From the NCBI GenBank assembly GCA_945952575.1, contig CAMFIY010000173.1, positions 1-6,078 of the forward strand: a stretch of 6,078 nt of DNA. Direction: 5' to 3'. Under the pieces are notes generated by a model. That model was not told the origin of the DNA, searched no databases, and saw nothing but the letters and a program-made list of their open reading frames with translations. Each line of letters opens with the position of its first letter. The stretch's first letter is position 1. The position numbers and the translations under genes were made by a program. The DNA comes from an uncultured Leucobacter sp. GTDB taxonomy: Bacteria > Actinomycetota > Actinomycetes > Actinomycetales > Microbacteriaceae. This document shows, in pieces, positions 1 to 5,720 of this stretch.

Positions 1-1
1 C

Positions 2-1063
2 TCGCAGCACCGCGGCGGCAAGGGCGTCAAGGGTGCGCAGCTGCGCGCCGACGACATCGTCGAGCACTTCTTCGTCACCACGACGCACCACTGGCTGCTG
101 TTCTTCACGAACACCGGCCGCGTCTACCGGGCGAAGACGTACGAGGTGCCCGAGGGCGGCCGCGACGCGAAGGGCCAGCACCTCGCGAACCTGCTGGCGC
201 TCGCGCCCGACGAGGCCGTGACCCAGGTGCTCGATCTGAAGGACTTCGCCGAGGACGGCTACCTGGTCCTCGCCACCCGCGACGGCCTGGTCAAGAAGAC
301 CGCGCTCACCGAGTACGACACGAACCGCACCGGCGGCATCATCGCGATCAAGCTGCGCGAGGGCGACGAGCTCGTCCAGGCGCTCATCGCGAACGCCGAC
401 GACGACGTGCTGCTCATCTCGCGGCACGGCATGTCGGTCCGGTTCACCGCCTCTGATCAGGCACTTCGCCCGATGGGTCGATCCACCAGCGGCGTGCGCG
501 GCATGAACTTCCGCGACGGCGACGCGCTGCTCGCGGCGTCGACCATCAGCGTCGGGGCCGGTCAGCAGCCAGCCGGCGAGGATGGCGCCGATGCGGAGGG
601 CGAGGGCGCACGCGGCGGCTACGTCTTCATCGTCACCGAGGGCGGCTACGCGAAGCGCACCGCGGTCGACGAGTACCGCGTGCAGCAGCGCGGCGGTTTC
701 GGTATCAAGGTGGCGAAGCTCGATGAGACGCGCGGCGACCTGGTCGGCGGCTTCATCGTCGACGAGGCCGACGAGGTGCTGGTGGTGCTCGCGAGCGGCA
801 AGGTCGTGCGCTCGAATGTGGACGAGGTGCCCGCCAAGGGTCGCAACACCATGGGTGTCGTGTTTGCGCGATTCCCAGAGGGGGACCGTATCATTGGCAT
901 CGCGCGCAACTCGGAGCGGGGCCTGGACGGCGACGATTCCGAGGATGATGCAAGTGAGGGCGGTGCGCAGGGAGCGCCGTCCGCCGATTCAGCCGCGGGC
1001 ACCGAGAGTGTGCCGGCTGAGATCGAATCGGCACAGAACAAGGAAGACGTGAATGAGCAATAG
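2..1063 (+). CDS. gyrA: DNA gyrase subunit A, C-terminal part (5' end missing)
   Basis: This is the C-terminal DNA-wrapping half of gyrase subunit A, which with GyrB introduces negative supercoils into DNA in the cytoplasm. The frame is open from base 2; 353 residues are visible and the catalytic breakage-reunion domain lies left of the window. At residues 2-8 the peptide QHRGGKG matches the GyrA box (consensus Q-R/K-R-G-G-R/K-G) of the first beta-pinwheel blade, with His in the second position. Repeating blade signatures follow, such as GLVKKTALTEY, GMSVRFTASD and GYAKRTAVDEY. A Gly/Ala/Glu-rich loop near residues 182-200 (QPAGEDGADAEGEG) separates two blades. The last 45 or so residues are an acidic, low-complexity tail, as in many actinobacterial GyrA proteins. 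A GTG at 146 is internal and is not the start. The stop codon overlaps the next gene by 11 bases, suggesting one transcript. Identity is near certain. Confidence 0.97.
   Translation, partial: SQHRGGKGVKGAQLRADDIVEHFFVTTTHHWLLFFTNTGRVYRAKTYEVPEGGRDAKGQHLANLLALAPDEAVTQVLDLKDFAEDGYLVLATRDGLVKKTALTEYDTNRTGGIIAIKLREGDELVQALIANADDDVLLISRHGMSVRFTASDQALRPMGRSTSGVRGMNFRDGDALLAASTISVGAGQQPAGEDGADAEGEGARGGYVFIVTEGGYAKRTAVDEYRVQQRGGFGIKVAKLDETRGDLVGGFIVDEADEVLVVLASGKVVRSNVDEVPAKGRNTMGVVFARFPEGDRIIGIARNSERGLDGDDSEDDASEGGAQGAPSADSAAGTESVPAEIESAQNKEDVNEQ
1040..1044 (+). promoter_or_regulatory. Shine-Dalgarno site of the DUF3566 gene
   Basis: AAGGA lies 8 bases before the ATG at 1053, inside the end of gyrA. 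It fixes the start of the downstream gene and supports translation within the gyrA transcript. Confidence 0.7.
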
Positions 1064-1460
1064 TGTTGCCGACAAGCTGGCCCGGAAGACCCGGAGGAAG
1101 GCGCCGGCCAAGCAGGTCCGCCTGAAGCTGGTCTTCGTCGACTTCTGGTCGGCGGTGAAGTTCTCCTTCCTGGTGTCGGTATGCCTCTCGATCGTGGGCG
1201 TCGTCGCGACCGTCCTCATCTACACGGTGCTGCTGTCGACCCAGGTGCTGGCGAAGCTCGACGAGCTCTTCATGGACATCGTCGGCGGCGAGCAGAGCCT
1301 CATGTCGATGATCGGTTTCCCGCAGGTCTTCGGCTTCGCCGTCGTGGTCGGGATCCTGAACATCATCGTGGGCACTGCGATCGGCGCGGTCGCCGCGCTG
1401 ATCTACAACCTGCTCGTGCGCGTCATGGGCGGGTTCCAGCTCGGTTTCACGAGCAACTGA
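1053..1460 (+). CDS. DUF3566 family membrane protein downstream of gyrA
   Basis: A 135-residue small membrane protein. The N-terminus is strongly basic (KLARKTRRKAPAKQ, residues 8-21) and should stay in the cytoplasm. Two hydrophobic stretches, about residues 36-61 and 93-122, are likely transmembrane helices, with a short segment between them that includes an acidic patch (about residues 70-80). The segment IYNLLVRVMGG near the C-terminus is typical of DUF3566 proteins. This family is found directly after gyrA in many Actinobacteria (for example Rv0007 of Mycobacterium tuberculosis). Rv0007 has a longer N-terminal region, so this is a compact version. The molecular role of the family is not established. 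The start is ATG with AAGGA 8 bases upstream, overlapping gyrA by 11 bases, so co-transcription and translational coupling are likely. Family call is confident from sequence plus context; function is unknown. Confidence 0.9.
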   Translation: MSNSVADKLARKTRRKAPAKQVRLKLVFVDFWSAVKFSFLVSVCLSIVGVVATVLIYTVLLSTQVLAKLDELFMDIVGGEQSLMSMIGFPQVFGFAVVVGILNIIVGTAIGAVAALIYNLLVRVMGGFQLGFTSN

Positions 1461-1499
1461 TCCGGGATCGGGTCGCGCTGCGAATGCGGCGGGCGGATC
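1459..1499 (+). terminator. Possible hairpin after the DUF3566 gene
   Basis: The outer arms GATCCG (1459-1464) and CGGATC (1494-1499) enclose a 6-bp hairpin, CGCTGC (1476-1481) with GCGGCG (1486-1491, one G-T pair) and a GAAT loop. There is no clear T-run after it, only CGATTTCAGATTT. It could slow or end gyrA-operon transcription, but chance folding in GC-rich DNA is possible. Confidence 0.3.
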
Positions 1500-1510
1500 C
1501 GATTTCAGAT

Positions 1511-1539
1511 TTGACCGAGCATCCGGTAAAGTCGAATCT
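1511..1539 (+). promoter_or_regulatory. Likely promoter of tRNA-Ile
   Basis: TTGACC (1511-1516) is a good -35 box. The matching -10 is ambiguous. GAATCT (1534-1539) has 17-base spacing but a weak sequence. TAAAGT (1527-1532) fits TANNNT well but would need another -35, about TTTCAG (1503-1508). Either places transcription start within about 10 bases of the tRNA. Confidence 0.45.
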
Positions 1540-1546
1540 TGGTCAC

Positions 1547-1620
1547 GGGGCTATAGCTCAGGCGGTTAGAGCGCTTCACTGATAATGAAGAGGTCCCAGG
1601 TTCAAGTCCTGGTAGCCCCA
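1547..1620 (+). tRNA. tRNA-Ile (anticodon GAT)
   Basis: A full cloverleaf folds. Acceptor GGGGCTA (1547-1553) pairs with TAGCCCC (1613-1619), and the discriminator is A1620. The D stem is GCTC (1556-1559) with GAGC (1569-1572). The anticodon stem is CTTCA (1574-1578) with TGAAG (1586-1590), and its loop CTGATAA carries anticodon GAT at 1581-1583. The T stem is CCAGG (1596-1600) with CCTGG (1608-1612) around loop TTCAAGT. The CCA end is not encoded (CCC follows the discriminator). It reads isoleucine codons ATC and ATT. Its position after gyrA matches ileT in other Actinobacteria. Confidence 0.98.
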
Positions 1621-1625
1621 CCCGT

Positions 1626-1661
1626 AACCCGGCCTTCCCCGCGGAGGCCGGGTTTTGTTTT
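1626..1661 (+). terminator. Intrinsic terminator of tRNA-Ile
   Basis: A perfect 10-bp stem, AACCCGGCCT (1626-1635) with AGGCCGGGTT (1645-1654), has a 9-base loop and is followed by TTGTTTT (1655-1661). It starts 6 bases after the tRNA. The T-tract is on the plus strand, so it serves the tRNA. The minus-strand HAD gene ends at 1686 and might also be halted here, but without a T-run. Confidence 0.9.
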
Positions 1662-1685
1662 GCCGGACTCGGTGTTTCGCTCATC

Positions 1686-2522
1686 TCAAGCGGGTGAGGC
1701 GGCGCGCAGCAGGCGTTCGATGACGAGGGCGACGCCGTCGTCATCGTTGCCGGCCGTCACCTCGTCCGCCGTCGCGATGACCTCGCGCTCGGCGTTGGCC
1801 ATGGCGACTCCGCGCCCCGCCCAGGTCAGCATCTCGATATCGTTCATCGCGTCGCCGAAGGCGAGCACCTCACTGCGATCGATGTCGAGGTGCGCGCACA
1901 GCTGGGCGAGCCCGGTGGCCTTGGTGACGCCCTCGGCCATGATCTCGACGAACGGCGCGCCCGAGAGCGTCGCGGCGAAGCCGGTGAGGCCGAGTCGGCC
2001 GATCATCTCGAAGATCTCGGACGGGCTGAGCTCGCGGTGCCGGATGACGAGCTTCAGCCCGGGCTCGTCGAGCACCTCGTCGAGCGGGACTCCGCCCATG
2101 GTCGCGGGATCCCGCTTGTGGTCGGAGTGGGCGGCGACCGCCGCGTAGCCGTGCTGGGCGATGAAGGTCTCGCCGGCGTCCCGCACGCTGGCGAAGAGCA
2201 GATCCGGGGTACGGGCCGAGAGCGCCTCGGCGATCCGGTGCTGCGTGGCGGGCGGGATCTCCTCGGTGAAGAGGATCTCTCCGCTGTCGAGGTGGATCGC
2301 GTAGGCGCCGTTGCCGCAGAGCGCCCAGCCGTCGAAGCCGGCGCCGCCCGCGACGGCGCGGAGGCCGATCGGCTGTCGCGCCGTGACCGGGACGACGAGG
2401 ATGCCGGCCGCGCGGGCCGCGTCGAGTGCCGCGCGAGTGCGCAGGGTCACCTCGGAGGCGTCGTTCAGCAGCGTCCCGTCGAGGTCGGTGGCGATCAGGC
2501 GGATCGGGGTGCTGGGCTGCAT
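1686..2522 (-). CDS. Cof-type HAD-superfamily hydrolase
   Basis: A predicted 278-residue cytosolic phosphatase of the haloacid dehalogenase superfamily, Cof/YidA-like (C2 cap) branch. Such enzymes dephosphorylate small phosphorylated metabolites such as sugar phosphates; the exact substrate cannot be read from sequence. All four HAD motifs are visible: motif I TDLDGTLL with nucleophile Asp13 and acid/base Asp15; motif II Thr47 in VTAR; motif III Lys201 in GVTKATGL; motif IV GDAMND (223-228) for Mg binding. The long insert between motifs II and III is the C2 cap. Length is normal for the family. The frame stays open 40 codons further upstream, but that extension is Arg/Ser-rich and not HAD-like, so ATG at 2522 is chosen, 12 codons before the nucleophile. 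AGGAGG lies only 1 base before this ATG, too close for ordinary use. The gene points towards the tRNA-Ile terminator and stands alone. Confidence 0.93.
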   Translation of the reverse strand: MQPSTPIRLIATDLDGTLLNDASEVTLRTRAALDAARAAGILVVPVTARQPIGLRAVAGGAGFDGWALCGNGAYAIHLDSGEILFTEEIPPATQHRIAEALSARTPDLLFASVRDAGETFIAQHGYAAVAAHSDHKRDPATMGGVPLDEVLDEPGLKLVIRHRELSPSEIFEMIGRLGLTGFAATLSGAPFVEIMAEGVTKATGLAQLCAHLDIDRSEVLAFGDAMNDIEMLTWAGRGVAMANAEREVIATADEVTAGNDDDGVALVIERLLRAASPA

Positions 2523-2529
2523 GCCTCCT

Positions 2530-2535
2530 AGCCTA
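2530..2535 (-). promoter_or_regulatory. Possible -10 box giving a leaderless HAD transcript
   Basis: On the minus strand TAGGCT fits the actinobacterial -10 pattern TANNNT and ends 7 bases before the ATG at 2522. Transcription would then start at or next to the start codon. That would explain why AGGAGG, 1 base from the ATG, is not usable as a normal ribosome site. No convincing -35 box was found. Confidence 0.4.
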
Positions 2536-2683
2536 GAAGCTGTCCGGCTGCCCGGAATCCGCGCTTCGCTCGTCGGTTTCTCCCCCGATTCTCTGAATTG
2601 CCGGCACAAACCGACGATCGAAGCGGCGGTTCGTCGCCGCAAATGCGAGCTCCCCGACGGTTGAGACGAGTCGGGCCGCGGTT

Positions 2684-2712
2684 TTGCGCGGGAGGAGCGA
2701 TGCGGCTAGAGT
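2684..2712 (+). promoter_or_regulatory. Likely promoter of tRNA-Ala
   Basis: TTGCGC (2684-2689) and TAGAGT (2707-2712) are separated by 17 bases, and the -10 fits TANNNT. Transcription would start near 2719, leaving a leader of about 28 bases to be removed by RNase P. Confidence 0.55.
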
Positions 2713-2746
2713 TGTCCGGGCAGTGGTCGCTACGGCATGGCTGCGC

Positions 2747-2819
2747 GGGTCCTTAACTCAGTTGGTAGAGTGCCTGCTTTGCAAGCAGGATGTCGGGAGT
2801 TCGATTCTCCCAGGATCCA
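2747..2819 (+). tRNA. tRNA-Ala (anticodon TGC), probable integration target
   Basis: Cloverleaf: acceptor GGGTCCT (2747-2753) with AGGATCC (2812-2818). This includes the G3:U70 wobble (G2749 with T2816), the classic identity mark for alanyl-tRNA synthetase. D stem ACTC (2756-2759) pairs with GAGT (2768-2771); the A10:T25 pair replaces the usual G:C. Anticodon stem is CCTGC (2773-2777) with GCAGG (2785-2789), and loop TTTGCAA gives anticodon TGC (2780-2782). T stem is GGGAG (2795-2799) with CTCCC (2807-2811) around TTCGATT. Discriminator is A2819; CCA is not encoded (CCC follows). The gene is intact although a recombinase gene runs into it from the other strand. Confidence 0.97.
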
Positions 2820-4464
2820 CCCAATGTGTCTTACGGGAACACGCGACATGACTTGATGAGTCGTGTTCGTGTTCCGCCCCCTCTCCTTCGTCGTCGCTGT
2901 GTTCGTGGGCTTTACGGATGATGGTGGCGAACGGCTCGGCCAGTCTCGGGCGTAGTTGCTCGTCGTCGGTGACGTCGAGCCGGGTGTAGAAGGCTTGGTT
3001 CGCCAGCCGCCTGTCGGTGTCGCCGGATCGGGCGTAGGCGTGGTGCGCGTCGGTGAGCAGTCGCAAGCTGTCGTGGAGGAACGCACGCCCGCCGGTGTGG
3101 TGCTCGTCGTGCTCGGCCAGTTTCCGGTTCACGTCTGCGAGGCCCGCCCGGATGCGGTCTTGGTGCCGTTTCAACGTGGGGAGGTCGATCGCGTCGGCGA
3201 AGTGCGCGGCCAGCAGCTTGTCACTCTCGGATTCGAGGCGGGCTCGGCTTGCCATGAGGTCGGCGATTTCCTGGCTGCGGCCTGCCGTGCGCTTGTCGAA
3301 CGCGGCATCGACTTTCGCGGCGAGGTCGCGGTAGGTGGCGTCGTTGATCGTGATGGAGGCGTAGGAGTCCGCGACGAGGCGTTCGGCGACCGCGACGGGG
3401 ACGGCCCGCCGGGTGCAGGTGGTGCGCTTGGATGCTCGGCCGGAGCAGACGAAGTAGGCGTAGGTGACGCCCTTGGGGTTGGTGGCGAAGTCGAGCAGCA
3501 TCCGCGAACCGCAGGTGCCGCAGTGCAACAAGCCTTTGAGGTGGTGAGCGTGCTGAACGTGCCGGGTCATCTTCGCCGTCCGCGCTTTGAGGAGCGACTG
3601 CACGGTGTCGAACAGCGCCGGTTCCACTATGGGTTCGTGCGCGCCGGGATACAGCCCGCCTTTGTAGCGGATCACGCCCGCGTAGTAGGGGTTGGTGAGC
3701 AGCTTGTAGAGCGTGTTCTTCCCCAGCGGCTTCGACGGGCGCTTCGGCGTCGGCACCGTGACCAGGCCGCGTGCGGTGAGGTCGCGCAGGAGGCCGGTCA
3801 CGGAGGTCTCACCCTTGGCGTATTGCTCGAATGCCCAGGTGATGAGCGGGGCGCGTTCGGGATCGACCTCGACTGTGCGTATCTCGCGGCCTTGGTCGTC
3901 GGTGCGGCGGACGTTGAGGTAGCCGATGGGTGCGCGCATCGGGGTTCCGCCTTGGGCGACCTTTTGCGTCAGGCCTTTGGTGACCTCGGTAGCGAGGTTT
4001 CGGCTGTAGAACTCCGCGATGGAGGACATGATGCCGTGGACGAGCATCCCCGACGGGGTCTGGTCGATGGACTCGGTGGCGGACACGAGCGTGACTCCGG
4101 CGTTGATGAGGGCTTCGTGAATCTTCACGTCGTCAGCGCGATTGCGGGCGAGCCGGTCGAGCTTGTGGACAATGCAGAAGGTGACGCGGGTTGCGGCGAT
4201 GAACGCCAGCATGTCTTGCAGGCCGTCACGGTCTGCTGAGCGCGCGGACTCCCCGGCGTCGATGAACTCGCGCACGATCCGCGCGCCGAGCTCGGCAGCC
4301 TTCCGCGCGTTTGCCTCGCGCTGGGCGGGGATCGAGAAGCCTTCCTCGGTGCCGCCGCGCTCGGCCTGCTCTCGCGTCGACACCCGCAGATAGGACACTG
4401 CGAGCAGCACGGGAGCCACGGTGGCCTGCTCTGACGTCTTGGTGTCGAGTGTCGCGGTGCTCAT
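2758..4464 (-). CDS. Large serine recombinase (site-specific integrase)
   Basis: A 568-residue integrase of the large serine recombinase family, which cuts and rejoins att sites through a serine-DNA intermediate. The N-terminal resolvase domain (about 20-160) has catalytic Ser29 in YLRVST, Arg79, and KLDRLARN (101-108) with the conserved arginines. A Recombinase domain follows (about 178-295; PIGYLNV to YYAGVIRYKG). Next is a zinc ribbon with Cys315, Cys318, Cys340 and Cys350. A coiled-coil-like helical region (about 390-455) comes before a short C-terminal domain. The start is ATG at 4464 with AAGGAGG 6 bases upstream; the frame is open 58 codons further, but that extension is Arg/Pro/Ser-rich. 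The last 20 residues (VDPGRIEL... to RHSTN) are the antisense of tRNA-Ala, so this tail is probably created by integration and is not native. All catalytic residues are present, so the enzyme looks functional. Partner genes: the small gene upstream and the cargo divergent from it. Confidence 0.95.
   Translation of the reverse strand: MSTATLDTKTSEQATVAPVLLAVSYLRVSTREQAERGGTEEGFSIPAQREANARKAAELGARIVREFIDAGESARSADRDGLQDMLAFIAATRVTFCIVHKLDRLARNRADDVKIHEALINAGVTLVSATESIDQTPSGMLVHGIMSSIAEFYSRNLATEVTKGLTQKVAQGGTPMRAPIGYLNVRRTDDQGREIRTVEVDPERAPLITWAFEQYAKGETSVTGLLRDLTARGLVTVPTPKRPSKPLGKNTLYKLLTNPYYAGVIRYKGGLYPGAHEPIVEPALFDTVQSLLKARTAKMTRHVQHAHHLKGLLHCGTCGSRMLLDFATNPKGVTYAYFVCSGRASKRTTCTRRAVPVAVAERLVADSYASITINDATYRDLAAKVDAAFDKRTAGRSQEIADLMASRARLESESDKLLAAHFADAIDLPTLKRHQDRIRAGLADVNRKLAEHDEHHTGGRAFLHDSLRLLTDAHHAYARSGDTDRRLANQAFYTRLDVTDDEQLRPRLAEPFATIIRKAHEHSDDEGEGAEHEHDSSSHVACSRKTHWVDPGRIELPTSCLQSRHSTN
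2836..2875. repeat. 40-base imperfect palindrome at the tRNA/recombinase junction
   Basis: Outer arms GGAACACG (2836-2843) and CGTGTTCC (2868-2875) match perfectly. Inner arms ACATGACT (2846-2853) and AGTCGTGT (2859-2866) match at 7 of 8 positions, with a G-T pair at the other. They are separated by CG on the left and T on the right, with a TGATG centre. It begins 17 bases after tRNA-Ala and also encodes recombinase residues around EHEHDSSSHVACS. It may be part of the attachment site, whose halves bind recombinase as inverted repeats, or a terminator for tRNA-Ala or the recombinase. Neither side has a T-run. Confidence 0.6.
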
Positions 4465-4470
4465 GCTGGG

Positions 4471-4477
4471 CCTCCTT
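4471..4477 (-). promoter_or_regulatory. Shine-Dalgarno site of the recombinase gene
   Basis: AAGGAGG on the minus strand lies 6 bases before the ATG at 4464. It is a near-ideal ribosome site and decides the start against the longer open frame reaching 4638. Confidence 0.85.
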
Positions 4478-4532
4478 GCCGAGGTACTACTTGGTGTCGA
4501 TCCTCTCGCGCACCCCTGACAAAACGAAGGGC

Positions 4533-4727
4533 TCAGCGGCGCGCAGACGCCAGATCGTCGGGCGGTGGGAGCCCGTAGGGGTCGGCCTCGCCGTTCACCC
4601 AGGCGCGGTGGCGGGCCTCGGCGATGCCGAACACCCACTCGATCAGCTTCGACAGGTCAGGTTCATCACGCCGCGTCACACGCAGCCGCAGAGTCTTCTC
4701 GTCGCTTCGCATGCCAGACAGGTGCAC
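4533..4727 (-). CDS. Small hypothetical protein upstream of the recombinase
   Basis: I do not recognise this protein. It would have 64 residues from a GTG at 4727; ATG at 4712 (59 residues) and GTG at 4772 (79 residues) are alternatives. GAGGAGG (4731-4737) stands just before 4727, though its spacing of 3 bases is short. The sequence has a charged beginning (SDEKTLRLRVTRRDEPD), an amphipathic helix-like middle (LSKLIEWVFGIAEARHRAW) and a conserved-looking end (NGEADPYGLPPPDDLA). There is no signal peptide, membrane segment or cysteine pair. It is on the same strand as the recombinase, 68 bases before its start, so the two may share a transcript. Its size and place would suit a recombinase accessory protein such as a directionality factor, but nothing in the sequence shows that. 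It is kept because the composition is protein-like and a ribosome site is present. Confidence 0.55.
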   Translation of the reverse strand: MHLSGMRSDEKTLRLRVTRRDEPDLSKLIEWVFGIAEARHRAWVNGEADPYGLPPPDDLASARR

Positions 4728-4835
4728 GAGCCTCCTCACGATGCACACTTTCGCCCGTCCGCCCTTCACCACTTTGAGGTCACACGCCTCTTGCAGATCG
4801 AGGATTCGAGACTTACGTCGGTGACGAAACTGACA

Positions 4836-4841
4836 TACCGT
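4836..4841 (+). promoter_or_regulatory. Probable -10 box for a leaderless zinc-ribbon gene
   Basis: TACCGT fits TANNNT and ends 5 bases before the ATG at 4847. The upstream bases TAGAGC hold no good Shine-Dalgarno site, so the transcript probably begins at the start codon. TTACGT at 4813-4818 is a weak -35 with 17-base spacing. A short inverted repeat CGTC-GGT-GACG (4816-4826) overlaps the -35 side. Confidence 0.45.
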
Positions 4842-4846
4842 AGAGC

Positions 4847-5557
4847 ATGACCAAACGCTACGACCCCACAGCGACCGACTTCAACGGCCGCTACGCGCGC
4901 TGGGTCGCCGCCCTCGATTCCGGCACCGAAGCAGAACTGCTCGAAGCCACCGTGGCACTCCCGACGCTCAACAAGCGCGTGCTCAAGAAGCTCGCCGCCG
5001 TCGATCGCGACGAGCCCGACCCGACAGCACGAGCGCAGCAGAAGCGCGTGATCTTGCTGCTCAGCGAGATCAACGCCAACACGAAGCAGCGCCGCCGTGA
5101 ACGCGAACAAGCCGAGCAACGCCGTCGCGACCGGACCGTGCGTGTCGAGCGCCGAGTCGAGCTACCCGCCACCTGCGCCAGATGCGGCACCAAGCTCAAG
5201 GAAGTGAAGTCCACGGGCAGACCTCGCCTGTACTGCTCGCACGCCTGCCGCAAGGCCGCCTACGAAGACCGCCGCGCCCACCGCGACGGTGCCGTCAAGG
5301 TGCAGATCGTAGAGAAGCTCGTCACCGAGGTGAAAGAACGTCGCATCGAGGTGCCCCATCCGCGAAGCGACTGCATCAACGCAGTCCTGGACGATGACGA
5401 CCTCATGATCTCAGTGATCTGGACGCTCACAGCGCTCGTGCGAGACCGCACCCGCAAGACGTACGACCCTGACCAGCCGAGGTTCGGGAAGCTCTCGCAT
5501 CATGTCCAGGCGCTCCATGCCGCATTCACCGAGCGGGCAGCCGCCGGCCCTCTGTAG
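4847..5557 (+). CDS. Uncharacterised protein with a four-cysteine zinc ribbon
   Basis: A 236-residue cytosolic protein that I cannot assign to a named family. The N-terminal part (1-60) looks helical (RYARWVAALDSGTEAELLEA). Residues 60-105 are rich in Arg, Gln and Glu (KQRRREREQAEQRRRDR) and probably form a long basic helix or coiled coil. A zinc ribbon follows: Cys110 and Cys113 (CARCG), then Cys130 and Cys134 in GRPRLYCSHACRKAAY. This GRPR-YCS-CR-AAY pattern recurs in many actinobacterial proteins with presumed nucleic-acid binding. Residues 145-175 are Lys/Glu/Val-rich, and the C-terminal part (178-236) is again helical (DDLMISVIWTLTALVRDRT). There is no signal peptide or membrane segment. 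The gene is divergent from the recombinase pair and lies before hsdM, so a regulatory or DNA-binding role in the element is a guess from context. The start ATG at 4847 seems leaderless. Coding is well supported by length, strand and third-base GC bias. Confidence 0.85.
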   Translation: MTKRYDPTATDFNGRYARWVAALDSGTEAELLEATVALPTLNKRVLKKLAAVDRDEPDPTARAQQKRVILLLSEINANTKQRRREREQAEQRRRDRTVRVERRVELPATCARCGTKLKEVKSTGRPRLYCSHACRKAAYEDRRAHRDGAVKVQIVEKLVTEVKERRIEVPHPRSDCINAVLDDDDLMISVIWTLTALVRDRTRKTYDPDQPRFGKLSHHVQALHAAFTERAAAGPL

Positions 5558-5720
5558 TTCGACGCTCCCCGGCTCGGGCGCGACACTCTGAGAGAATGTC
5601 AGTGGTGGCGCCTATCGTCATCCGTGGGGAGCGAAGCTGTCGGTTCCAGTGTGATCTGCGTGCAGACGGTTCACTGCGCCCCGTGACCGGACAACCGAAG
5701 CACGATTCGAAGGACATGCG
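5558..5720. other. Gap between the zinc-ribbon gene and hsdM
   Basis: No credible gene. It holds a dyad, GACACTCT (5582-5589) and AGAG-AA-TGTC (5591-5600), around a single G; it resembles an operator more than an RNA hairpin because there is no loop. TATCGT (5613-5618) could be a -10 box, but no -35 was found. Regulation of hsdM from here is possible but not shown. Confidence 0.35.
5710..5714 (+). promoter_or_regulatory. Shine-Dalgarno site of hsdM
   Basis: AAGGA ends 6 bases before the GTG at 5721. It decides this GTG as the start; the ATG at 5716 is in another frame that does not encode HsdM. Confidence 0.75.

Noticed and set aside
1505..1744. 79-residue minus-strand open frame across tRNA-Ile
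   Set aside because: Its sequence (GLEPGTSSLSVKRSNRLSY) is the antisense translation of the tRNA, a familiar annotation artefact.
1890..2531. 213-residue plus-strand open frame
   Set aside because: It is antisense to the HAD hydrolase, which has all four catalytic motifs. The frame is low-complexity Arg/Gly/Ala/Glu.
2623..2640. GC-rich hairpin GCGGCG...CGCCGC upstream of tRNA-Ala
   Set aside because: A 6-bp stem without a T-run, and not after any gene. Such stems are expected by chance at this GC content.
2730..3086. 118-residue minus-strand open frame across tRNA-Ala
   Set aside because: It is an alternative frame of the recombinase 3' end and tRNA antisense (GESNSRHPACKAGTLPTELRT). The recombinase frame is the real one up to the junction.
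2956..4239. 427-residue open frame on the plus strand
   Set aside because: It lies wholly opposite the well-supported serine recombinase and is rich in Gly, Val and Arg with no recognisable domain, as expected of an antisense shadow in GC-rich DNA.
4465..4638. 58-codon upstream extension of the recombinase frame
   Set aside because: It is Arg/Pro/Ser-rich, overlaps the small upstream gene and has no ribosome site, while AAGGAGG marks the ATG at 4464.
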